Source: Alloprevotella sp. (lineage in GTDB: Bacteria; Bacteroidota; Bacteroidia; Bacteroidales; Bacteroidaceae). Taken from it: a stretch of 64,000 nt of DNA. The translations under genes were made by a program, and so were the position numbers. This document shows, one piece after another, positions 38,436 to 45,420 of the stretch; position 1 is the first letter of the stretch, and each line of letters starts with the position of its first letter. The notes under the pieces are model-generated. The model was not told the origin of the DNA. It searched no databases and worked only from the letters and a program-made list of their open reading frames with translations. The stretch lies in assembly GCA_017471505.1 (NCBI GenBank), contig JAFUTC010000004.1, forward strand, positions 191,608 to 255,607. The letters are read 5' to 3'.

Positions 38436-39464
38436 ATGTTCCGCTTCGAAAGTCCTGCATTTCTCTACCTGCTCCTGCTCATACCGGTGCTGACGGTGCT
38501 CTACTGGCTGTCGGCCCGCCGTCGCCGCAGGACCGAACGACGCTTGGCCGACGACGCAATGCTGTCGCACCTGTCCGTAGGCACGTCGCCCGGACGCCGA
38601 CACTTTCGCTTTGCGCTGATACTTGCGGTCGTCGCGCTGATGGCACTGATGCTGGCACGCCCGCAATACGGACTCTCCACCCACAAGCAGACCAAGCAGG
38701 GCATCGAAGTAGCCGTCATGCTCGACGTATCGAACTCCATGCTCGCACAAGACGCCAGTCCGAACCGACTACAACGCAGCAAGCGCCTGCTTCTATCGCT
38801 CGTCGATGCACTGCAGAACGACCGCGTCGCCCTGGGCATCTTCGCCGGCGAAGCCTATCCGCAACTGCCGCTAACCACCGACCGCGGCGCCGCCAAACTA
38901 TTCATCCAGACGCTATCTACGGGCACCGTGACGTCGCAAGGCACAAACCTCGCCGCCGCACTCGAACTGGCCGACCACAGCTTTAGCCAACAGACCGACG
39001 TGGGCCGTGCCATCGTTGTCATCACCGATGCCGAGGACCATCTGGGCAATGCGGCCGAAGCCGCCGCCCAAGTTGCCGACAACGGCCGTAAGATTTTCGT
39101 GCTGGGCATCGGCACGGCCGAAGGAGCCCCCATACCTACAGCTGCCGGCAACCTGCTCGACGACGAGGGCCATACGGTCGTCAGCCGGCTCAACGAGGAA
39201 CTGGCCCGCGAGGTGGCTCAGGCCGGCAACGGGCTCTATCTGCACGTGGACGACGATAACAGCGCCCAGCAAATACTGCTCGACGAACTGGGCAAACTAA
39301 AGAAGAGCAGCGTGACCGAAGCCTTCGACGAGCGCAACGAACAGTTCCCCCTCTTCGCACTCGCCATCCTCCTGCTGCTCGGACTCGACTTCCTGCTGTT
39401 CGACGAGCGCAACCGCTGGCTGGAACGCTTCCACCTGTTCGACCGAGCCACCCACAAATCATGA
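38436..39464 (+). CDS. batB: BatB, von Willebrand factor A membrane protein
   Basis: A 342-residue paralogue of BatA: two N-terminal helices (LYLLLLIPVLTVLYWL and FALILAVVALMALML), vWA domain with MIDAS LDVSNSM, SQGTN and ITDAEDH, and a C-terminal membrane helix (FALAILLLLGLDFLLF). It lies 41 bp after batA and overlaps batC by 4 bp. The start MFRFESP is shared by the BatB family. Confidence 0.92.
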   Translation: MFRFESPAFLYLLLLIPVLTVLYWLSARRRRRTERRLADDAMLSHLSVGTSPGRRHFRFALILAVVALMALMLARPQYGLSTHKQTKQGIEVAVMLDVSNSMLAQDASPNRLQRSKRLLLSLVDALQNDRVALGIFAGEAYPQLPLTTDRGAAKLFIQTLSTGTVTSQGTNLAAALELADHSFSQQTDVGRAIVVITDAEDHLGNAAEAAAQVADNGRKIFVLGIGTAEGAPIPTAAGNLLDDEGHTVVSRLNEELAREVAQAGNGLYLHVDDDNSAQQILLDELGKLKKSSVTEAFDERNEQFPLFALAILLLLGLDFLLFDERNRWLERFHLFDRATHKS

Positions 39465-40156
39465 CCATGAAGAAGACGCTTGCCATCCTACTGCTCCTGC
39501 TCGCTCCCACCCTGACGTGGGCGCAGACTGCCAGTTGGCGCCACATGCACCACGGCAACAGAGACTTCAACCATAATCGCTTCGACCAGGCCGAGCAACA
39601 CTATCTGCAAGCCCTCAAGGCCAACGAAAAGAATGCTCGTGCACTGTTCGACCTGGCCGATGCCTATCTGGCAAAGGGCAATACGCAGGCCGCGCTGAAG
39701 AAGTTTGAGGAAGCCGCCAAACTTGAAACCGACCCCATCTATAGGAGCATGTCGTTCCACAACCAAGGCGTCATCTACCAGACCGCTGCCGCCAAGAGCC
39801 AGCAGCAAGAACGCCAGCAATACCTGCGACAGGCCATCGACTGCTATAAGCAGGCACTCCGCAACGACCCTCACGACGATGCCACCCGCTATAACCTCGC
39901 CCTGTGCCAGAAACAACTCAAAGACGAGGAGCAGAAAGGCGGCGGAAACCAAAATCAGCCACAGCCGCAAAGCCCCGACAAACAGAAGCAACCCAGTCAG
40001 CAGCAGCAGCAGTCGGCACAAGACGAGCAGCAGCAGGCTCGCTCCAAGCAGCAACTCGAGCAACTGCTCAACCTCACTAAGCAGGCCGAGCAACGCGCCC
40101 GCGAAAAAGTCGACAATGCCCGTCGGCGCAGCCAGTCGAACGGCAAGAACTGGTAG
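39461..40156 (+). CDS. batC: BatC-like TPR protein
   Basis: A 231-residue periplasmic protein with a signal peptide (cleaved near TWAQ, residue 22), three TPR motifs (HYLQALKANEKNARALFDLADAYL region, residues 45-150) and a Gln-rich, low-complexity tail (QPSQQQQQSAQDEQQQ) ending in a basic segment. Its start overlaps the batB stop. It is the last gene of the operon here; BatD and BatE genes that often follow in this phylum are absent. Repeat array E begins just after the stop codon. Confidence 0.88.
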   Translation: MTMKKTLAILLLLLAPTLTWAQTASWRHMHHGNRDFNHNRFDQAEQHYLQALKANEKNARALFDLADAYLAKGNTQAALKKFEEAAKLETDPIYRSMSFHNQGVIYQTAAAKSQQQERQQYLRQAIDCYKQALRNDPHDDATRYNLALCQKQLKDEEQKGGGNQNQPQPQSPDKQKQPSQQQQQSAQDEQQQARSKQQLEQLLNLTKQAEQRAREKVDNARRRSQSNGKNW

Positions 40157-40157
40157 A

Positions 40158-40325
40158 CGCCATAAGCCGGCAGCCCCACCGCACAGAAGCACCGGAAAAT
40201 TCCATAATCGGACCGAAAAATTGCATTATGGAATAAAATTATTGCATAATAGAATTTTCAAATTGCATTATACAATTTCACGATTGCATAATGCAATTTT
40301 TTCATCCCATTATGCCATTTTCCCA
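40158..40325 (+). repeat. 21-bp palindromic repeat array E
   Basis: Eight in-phase units start at 40158 (CGCCATAAG), 40179 (degenerate CCGCACAGA), 40200 (TTCCATAAT), 40221 (TTGCATTAT), 40242 (TTGCATAAT), 40263 (TTGCATTAT), 40284 (TTGCATAATGCAA) and 40305 (TCCCATTATGCCA). The spacing is exactly 21 bp. The central base of the core flips between A and T. The array begins 1 bp after the batC stop and lies between convergent batC and gdhA; the remaining gap holds the gdhA terminator. Confidence 0.94.
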
Positions 40326-40353
40326 CACCCCTTTCCGACCGCGCATAAAAGAG

Positions 40354-40387
40354 GGTCGGCCGAAGAGTAAACACTCTCCGACCGACC
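40354..40387 (-). terminator. gdhA terminator
   Basis: Arms GGTCGGCCGAAGAGT and ACTCTCCGACCGACC (two mismatches) close a four-base loop. On the minus strand it is followed by CTCTTTTATG. It lies 57 bp past the gdhA stop. Confidence 0.75.
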
Positions 40388-40444
40388 TGTTGCATAGCAT
40401 GGCGGCGCAGCAGCACTATAGGCCCTGCATCCGCAACGGGCCTC

Positions 40445-41782
40445 TTAGATGACGCCCTGGGCCAGCATGGCGTTAGCCACCTTCATGAAGCCTGCGATAT
40501 TAGCGCCGCGAACATAGTTGATATAGCCGTCGGCGTCTTTGCCGTACTGCAGGCACTGAGCATGGACGTCGCTCATAATCTGATGCAGGTAGCGGTCCAC
40601 TTCTTCGGCGGTCCAGCTGATGTGCATGGCGTTCTGGGTCATTTCAAGGCCCGACGTAGCCACGCCACCGGAGTTGGCAGCCTTACCAGGAGCGAACGGC
40701 AGCTTGTGACCGATGAAGTAGTCGATAGCCTCGGCCGTGCAGCCCATGTTGCTGACTTCTACGACGAACTGAACGCCGTTGTCAACCAGGTGCTTGGCAT
40801 CTTCCTCGCCCAACTCGTTCTGAGTGGCGCAAGGCATAGCGATGTCCACCTTCACCTCCCAAGGCTTGCGTCCGGGCACGAAGGTTGCCGACGGATACTT
40901 CTCGGCATAGGGAGCCACTACATCGTTGCCGCTGGCACGAAGTTCGAGCATGTATTCGTTTTTCTCGCCGGAAATGCCTTCGGGATCATATACGTAGCCG
41001 TCAGGTCCGGAGATCGTAACAACTTTAGCGCCCAATTCGTTGGCTTTCTTGACAGCGCCCCAGGCCACATTGCCGAATCCGCTGACTGCAATGGTCTTGC
41101 CCTTGATGGTAGTACCGGCGTCGGCCAGCATCTGCTCGAGGAAGTAGCAAGCACCGAAGCCCGTAGCCTCAGGACGAAGGATTGAGCCGCCGAACTCCAT
41201 GCCCTTGCCGGTCAGCGTACCCGTATGCTCGTGCGTGAGCTTCTTGTACATGCCGAAGAGGTAGCCAACTTCGCGTCCGCCTACACCGATGTCGCCGGCG
41301 GGTACGTCCATGTTCGGACCGAGTACTTTGTGAGCCTCAATCATAAAGCTCTGGCAGAAACGCATAATCTCGGCGTCGCTCTTGCCGCGTGGTGCGAAGT
41401 CGGAACCGCCCTTTGCGCCGCCCATGGGCAGAGTTGTCAGCGCGTTCTTAAAGGTTTGTTCGAAACCCAAGAACTTAAGGATGGAAAGCGTTACCGACGG
41501 GTGGAAGCGCAAGCCACCTTTGTACGGGCCAATGGCGTTGTTAAACTGCACGCGATAGCCCAAGTTTACATGAACTTCGCCCTGGTCGTCGGTCCAAGGC
41601 ACACGGAACGTCAGAATACGGTCGGGTTCAACCAGACGCTCGATGATTTTGGCTTTTTCAAACTCGGGGTGCTCGTTATATACTTGCTCGATAGAGAGAA
41701 GTACCTCGCGCACGGCTTGCAAATACTCCTTTTCGCCTGGGTGCTTAACCTCAAGCTCCTGAAGAATCTTTTCAGTTTTCAT
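40445..41782 (-). CDS. gdhA: NADP-type glutamate dehydrogenase
   Basis: A 445-residue enzyme that aminates 2-oxoglutarate to glutamate, a main ammonium-assimilation route in Bacteroidales. The substrate site is GPYKGGLRFHPSV, the catalytic Lys is in LPMGGAKGGSDF, and the dinucleotide fold is SGFGNVAWGA. Length and the PMGGAKGGSDF segment fit the hexameric, biosynthetic (NADP) class; cofactor choice is inferred. It is a single-gene unit with its own promoter (41912) and terminator (40354). A leader of about 120 bases follows the -7 box. Confidence 0.95.
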   Translation of the reverse strand: MKTEKILQELEVKHPGEKEYLQAVREVLLSIEQVYNEHPEFEKAKIIERLVEPDRILTFRVPWTDDQGEVHVNLGYRVQFNNAIGPYKGGLRFHPSVTLSILKFLGFEQTFKNALTTLPMGGAKGGSDFAPRGKSDAEIMRFCQSFMIEAHKVLGPNMDVPAGDIGVGGREVGYLFGMYKKLTHEHTGTLTGKGMEFGGSILRPEATGFGACYFLEQMLADAGTTIKGKTIAVSGFGNVAWGAVKKANELGAKVVTISGPDGYVYDPEGISGEKNEYMLELRASGNDVVAPYAEKYPSATFVPGRKPWEVKVDIAMPCATQNELGEEDAKHLVDNGVQFVVEVSNMGCTAEAIDYFIGHKLPFAPGKAANSGGVATSGLEMTQNAMHISWTAEEVDRYLHQIMSDVHAQCLQYGKDADGYINYVRGANIAGFMKVANAMLAQGVI

Positions 41783-41911
41783 AAGAAATACGGTTTTAGT
41801 AAGGTTAACTAATAAGAGAATTGTCTGTCGTTAGGATGCGTGGCTGTCCCACCCTGATGTTGGCCGCCCGCACTATGCGATGCGCGGCAAGTGGGCTCGT
41901 ATTCACAAATG

Positions 41912-41919
41912 CAAATATA
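41912..41919 (-). promoter_or_regulatory. -7 box of gdhA
   Basis: CAAATATA on the plus strand reads TATATTTG on the minus strand, 130 bp upstream of gdhA. The region that would hold the -33 element carries a two-unit copy of the 21-bp repeat. Confidence 0.55.
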
Positions 41920-41921
41920 AA

Positions 41922-41962
41922 TTCGATTATGCGAAAAAAGTATTTCATAATCCTTTTTATTA
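41922..41962 (+). repeat. Two-unit copy of the 21-bp repeat at the gdhA promoter
   Basis: TTCGATTATGCGAA (41922) and TTTCATAATCC (41943) are exactly 21 bp apart, in the same form as the larger arrays. The pair abuts the gdhA -7 box on its upstream side. Next to it is an A8T8 run (about 41972-41987). The rest of the 336-bp gap up to the tRNA promoter shows no gene. Confidence 0.6.
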
Positions 41963-42049
41963 AAAAAAATTTTTTTTGCCTGCCTACGGCATGCTCCCCT
42001 ATGCTGCCGGCAACGTGAATAGTGGCATCGGCTGATTTTTCTGAAAAAT

Positions 42050-42081
42050 TTTGGTCGGAATAAATAAAACATATACTTTTG
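42050..42081 (+). promoter_or_regulatory. Promoter of the tRNA-Arg pair
   Basis: A -33 TTTG (42050-42053) and -7 TACTTTTG (42074-42081) are 20 bp apart, 37 bp upstream of the first tRNA-Arg. Confidence 0.75.
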
Positions 42082-42118
42082 CATCGCTTTTGAAACGAAA
42101 GCCATATTGTATCAATCA

Positions 42119-42192
42119 GGCCGATTAGCTCAACTGAATAGAGCATCTGACTACGGATCAGAAGGTTATAGGTTTGAATCCTATATCGGTCA
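42119..42192 (+). tRNA. tRNA-Arg(ACG), copy 1
   Basis: A 74-nt cloverleaf: acceptor GGCCGAT/ATCGGTC, D-arm GCTCAACTGAATAGAGC, anticodon loop CTACGGA (ACG) on a CTGA/TCAG stem, T-loop GGTTTGAATCC. ACG is read as inosine ICG and covers CGU/CGC/CGA. Confidence 0.95.
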
Positions 42193-42217
42193 CTTTGAAA
42201 AAACAGGCTTATAGCAC

Positions 42218-42291
42218 GGCCGATTAGCTCAACTGAATAGAGCATCTGACTACGGATCAGAAGGTTATAGGTTTGAATCCTATATCGGTCA
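42218..42291 (+). tRNA. tRNA-Arg(ACG), copy 2
   Basis: Identical in all 74 bases to copy 1, offset by 99 bp and separated by a 25-bp spacer. Both copies share a promoter and terminator and will be processed from one transcript. Confidence 0.95.
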
Positions 42292-42306
42292 CATAAAGCA
42301 AACGTT

Positions 42307-42348
42307 CCTCTTTCTAAGCGCACAGTCGCCGGGAAAGAGGATTTTTTT
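42307..42348 (+). terminator. Terminator of the tRNA-Arg pair
   Basis: An 8-bp stem (CCTCTTTC with GAAAGAGG) and an 18-base loop are followed by ATTTTTTT. Confidence 0.8.
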
Positions 42349-42402
42349 GCCAAAAACTTAAAAACGCACCGGCATAATTGCCCTATTATTGCGTTTTCCC
42401 AT

Positions 42403-42410
42403 TATTTTTG
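42403..42410 (+). promoter_or_regulatory. -7 box of the lipoprotein-dnaG operon
   Basis: TATTTTTG matches TAnnTTTG, 19 bp before the first ATG of the operon. No clear TTTG -33 element is present. Confidence 0.6.
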
Positions 42411-42429
42411 CATCTATAATAACGGAATC

Positions 42430-42837
42430 ATGAAACAACTATTTCGAAGCCTTACCCTGCTCCTTCTCGTGCTGCCGCTGTTCAGTGGCTGCAACGACAA
42501 CTATTATCCGGAAATGACGCTCGGCAATAAAGCCTGGCGCGTGGTCGAAGTGGTGGGTGTGTCGCCCTATCAGCGCAACGACATTCTCTACTTCTATCGC
42601 AACGGCGACTTCGAGTTTCGGGGCCCAGGTGGCTTGAACGAAACGGGAATATGGCGCGTCGTGGGCCACAGGCTTGAGTTGTCGTTCGACGGCTCCCGCC
42701 TCCCCGTCGACATCGAGGCACCTATGCCCATACTCGACGGAGGCTATGCCGTGCTCGACTGCTACGACTACGGATACAACAGTCGCTACACGCTGCGCAT
42801 CGTGGCTGAGCACGACCTCTATTACGACTACTATTAG
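42430..42837 (+). CDS. Lipocalin-like lipoprotein of unknown function
   Basis: A 135-residue lipoprotein (LPLFSGCNDN, lipidated Cys near 21). The mature part is a small beta structure with alternating aromatic residues (AWRVVEVVGV, ILYFYRNGDFEFRGPGG, GIWRVVGHRLELSFDG), like Bacteroidetes lipocalin-type lipoproteins, and ends in a Tyr-rich tail (DLYYDYY). It is first in an operon with DUF5103, DUF3078 and dnaG (gaps of 7, 1 and 7 bp). No function is known. Confidence 0.75.
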   Translation: MKQLFRSLTLLLLVLPLFSGCNDNYYPEMTLGNKAWRVVEVVGVSPYQRNDILYFYRNGDFEFRGPGGLNETGIWRVVGHRLELSFDGSRLPVDIEAPMPILDGGYAVLDCYDYGYNSRYTLRIVAEHDLYYDYY

Positions 42838-42844
42838 ACCGCCT

Positions 42845-44113
42845 ATGAAGCCGGTGCGCGCACTCATCCTGTCGGTGCTCGCCCTATTGTTGCTGGCACA
42901 GCCCATAGCGGCCCAGCGCAACAGGACGCTCACCCAGCAGATTCGGACTTTGCAAGTGCAAAATCTGAGTCGCGACTGGGGATTGCCCATAGTGCGCCTC
43001 GACAGCAACGACCAACTTCTCGTCTCATTCGACTATATGGACGAGGAATACCATAGGTTCGTCTACAAGATAGTCCATCTGACGGCCGACTTCGAACCAA
43101 CCGCCGACCTATTCGAAAGCGATTTTGTGGCAAACACCGCCGAAACCGAACCGATTGACGATTACGAGGAAAGCATGAATACGATTACGCACTACGTACA
43201 CTATCAGTTTGCCTTCCCCAACATAAATGTGCGGCCGCGCCTCTCGGGAAACTATCGCATCGACATACTTCTCGACGAAGACGACGAGCCCACACCGGTG
43301 GCCCAAGTATATTTCGCCGTGCTCGACAGTCAGGTGGGCGCCGGCATCGGAGTGACCACCGACACCGATATCGATTGGAACCGGAACCACCAGCAAGTGG
43401 AACTGCATCTCACTACTCCGAGCCTCGAAGTGGTGGACCCCCAGTCCGAACTATACGTGGTCGTGCTCCAAAACAAGCGGTGGGACAACGCCGCCATAAA
43501 CCCGCCGGCCACCCACATAGGCAACCACGAATACCGGTGGTTCCACTCGCGCCCGCTCATATTCGAGGCCGGCAACGAGTACCGCCGGTTCGAGATGCTC
43601 TCTACGCGCTACCCCGGCATCGGACTCGAACGCATGCAATGGTTTGCCCCATTCTACCACGCCACAGTCTTCGCCGACGAAACCCGCCCCAACTATCTCT
43701 ACGAGCAAGACATAAACGGCCGCTTCGTAGTCCGCACCGAAGACAACACCGATGCGGCCAGCGAGTCGGAATATGCATGGGTCCACTTTACCCTGGACTG
43801 CGACGAGATTAAAGGTTCCGACGTCTATGTAGACGGCGACTTCTCGGACAACAGGTTCCTGCCGGCCAACCGACTGGAATATAACGCAAGCCGAGGGGCC
43901 TATGAAGGCGCCGTGTTCCTCAAGACCGGCTACTACAACTACCATTACCTGACCGTGCGCCACGGCGAAACCGAAGGCCACACCTATGCCACCGAAGGCA
44001 ACCACTATCAAACCGAAAACGAATATGATGCGCTCATCTACTACAAGCGTCGGGGCAGCCGCTACTGGCAACTTGTGGGACACGCTCATAGCGACTTCAA
44101 ACTGACCCAATGA
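42845..44113 (+). CDS. DUF5103 (type IX secretion plug) domain protein
   Basis: A 422-residue protein with a signal peptide (cleaved near QPIAAQ, residue 23). It resembles DUF5103 proteins, with LLVSFDYMDEEYHRFVYKI, ALIYYKRRGSRYWQLVGH and a central run of beta strands. The Flavobacterium family member is known as the plug that closes the type IX (SprA) translocon. No sprA/porN genes are in the window. It starts 7 bp after the lipoprotein gene and ends one base before the DUF3078 gene. The assignment rests on recognised sequence patterns. Confidence 0.85.
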   Translation: MKPVRALILSVLALLLLAQPIAAQRNRTLTQQIRTLQVQNLSRDWGLPIVRLDSNDQLLVSFDYMDEEYHRFVYKIVHLTADFEPTADLFESDFVANTAETEPIDDYEESMNTITHYVHYQFAFPNINVRPRLSGNYRIDILLDEDDEPTPVAQVYFAVLDSQVGAGIGVTTDTDIDWNRNHQQVELHLTTPSLEVVDPQSELYVVVLQNKRWDNAAINPPATHIGNHEYRWFHSRPLIFEAGNEYRRFEMLSTRYPGIGLERMQWFAPFYHATVFADETRPNYLYEQDINGRFVVRTEDNTDAASESEYAWVHFTLDCDEIKGSDVYVDGDFSDNRFLPANRLEYNASRGAYEGAVFLKTGYYNYHYLTVRHGETEGHTYATEGNHYQTENEYDALIYYKRRGSRYWQLVGHAHSDFKLTQ

Positions 44114-44114
44114 C

Positions 44115-45413
44115 ATGACACCTAACCGCAGGTTCCTATCCATAGTTCTCAGTCTGCTGCTGGCCTCCCCCATAATCGCGCAGACCAAGACCCCGGCACC
44201 CACCGCGCCGTCGGCTATTGCAAAATCGTATGCTGACAGCGTCAGTGCGCTGATTAGCCGTTTTTCCAACTGGCACTATAATGAGCCCGACACACTGAGC
44301 AATCCTTATTATTTCCCGCTCTTTACTGCGCCCACCTACTACGGAGGCGCGGTGAAAAACCAGTTTTCCATGCCGTCGGAACCCTCGAGGCTTCTTACCG
44401 AACTACGCATGGAAGCCATCAGCAAGGCATTGGCGCAGACCTACAGCCAAAGCCCGTGGCTCGTCGGCAAGCAGCAAGTGGAAGCCAGCCCAAAGGCCTC
44501 TGTCGAAACTCCTGTCGTAGTGCTGCCCAAGGCCGACATATCGAAGCCGGCAACCGACGTGTCGGTCGTTCCCGACGAGATTCCCTCGGCTCCGCTTGAC
44601 ATCGACATCAAGAAGCCAAACTTCTGGAGTTTCCCGCTTAACTTCTCGTTCCAACTGATGCAGAACTACGTCTCGTCGAACTGGTATAAGGGCGGAGAAA
44701 GCAATCGTTCGTTCCTGGCGTCCTTGGTTGCGCAGGCAAACTACGATAACAAGCAGAAATTCATCTTTAACAACAAGCTGGAGGCTAAGTTTGGCCTTCA
44801 GAGTTCCCGTTCCGACACCCAACACAAGTATAAGACCAACTACGACCTGATTCGCCTGACGAACGAAGTGGGCTTGCGTGCCTCGAAACACTGGTACTAT
44901 TCGGTCATGCTACAGAGTTGGACGCAATTCTCAGCGGGCTACAAGAAGAACGACCCCAAGGTCTATTCCGATTTCCTATCGCCGTTTGAGTCGCTCCTTA
45001 CGTTCGGTATGAAATACACCTTCACATCGAAGAACAAGAAGTTCACCATCAACGCCAACATATCGCCGCTGGCCTGCGACTTTATCTACGTGAGTTGGCC
45101 GAGCCTCGAAACCGCCTTCGGCCTAAAGGAGGGCCACCACACCAAGTTTGAAGTGGGTAGCAACATTACGGCCACCTACAACTGGACTATCTGGAAAAAC
45201 ATTTCGTGGGAGGGCCGCATCTACTACTATACGAACTACAAGCGGAGCATCATCGAATGGGAAAACACCATCAACCTGAAGATTAACCGCTTCCTTTCTA
45301 CGCAGATATTCCTCTATCCTCGCTTCGACGATGGCGTTCCCCGTGTAGGCGACAAAGGATTCTTCCAGTTCAAGGAGTATCTTTCGGTCGGATTTGACAT
45401 GTCTTTCTTCTAG
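44115..45413 (+). CDS. DUF3078 outer-membrane barrel protein
   Basis: A 432-residue protein with a signal peptide (cleaved after PIIAQ, residue 23), a Pro/Val-rich periplasmic linker (about residues 120-165) and a C-terminal set of amphipathic strands ending in Phe (LSVGFDMSFF), as for outer-membrane barrels. The NFSFQLMQNYVSSNWYKGGESN segment, quoted by its ends NFSFQLMQN and NWYKGGESN, is the DUF3078 hallmark. The function is unknown. It precedes dnaG by 7 bp. Confidence 0.85.
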   Translation: MTPNRRFLSIVLSLLLASPIIAQTKTPAPTAPSAIAKSYADSVSALISRFSNWHYNEPDTLSNPYYFPLFTAPTYYGGAVKNQFSMPSEPSRLLTELRMEAISKALAQTYSQSPWLVGKQQVEASPKASVETPVVVLPKADISKPATDVSVVPDEIPSAPLDIDIKKPNFWSFPLNFSFQLMQNYVSSNWYKGGESNRSFLASLVAQANYDNKQKFIFNNKLEAKFGLQSSRSDTQHKYKTNYDLIRLTNEVGLRASKHWYYSVMLQSWTQFSAGYKKNDPKVYSDFLSPFESLLTFGMKYTFTSKNKKFTINANISPLACDFIYVSWPSLETAFGLKEGHHTKFEVGSNITATYNWTIWKNISWEGRIYYYTNYKRSIIEWENTINLKINRFLSTQIFLYPRFDDGVPRVGDKGFFQFKEYLSVGFDMSFF

Positions 45414-45420
45414 TACGCTT

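Noticed and set aside
41805..42353. A minus-strand frame of 182 codons across the tRNA-Arg pair
   Set aside because: It translates two tRNA genes and the intergenic gap; its internal repeat comes from the duplicated tRNA.
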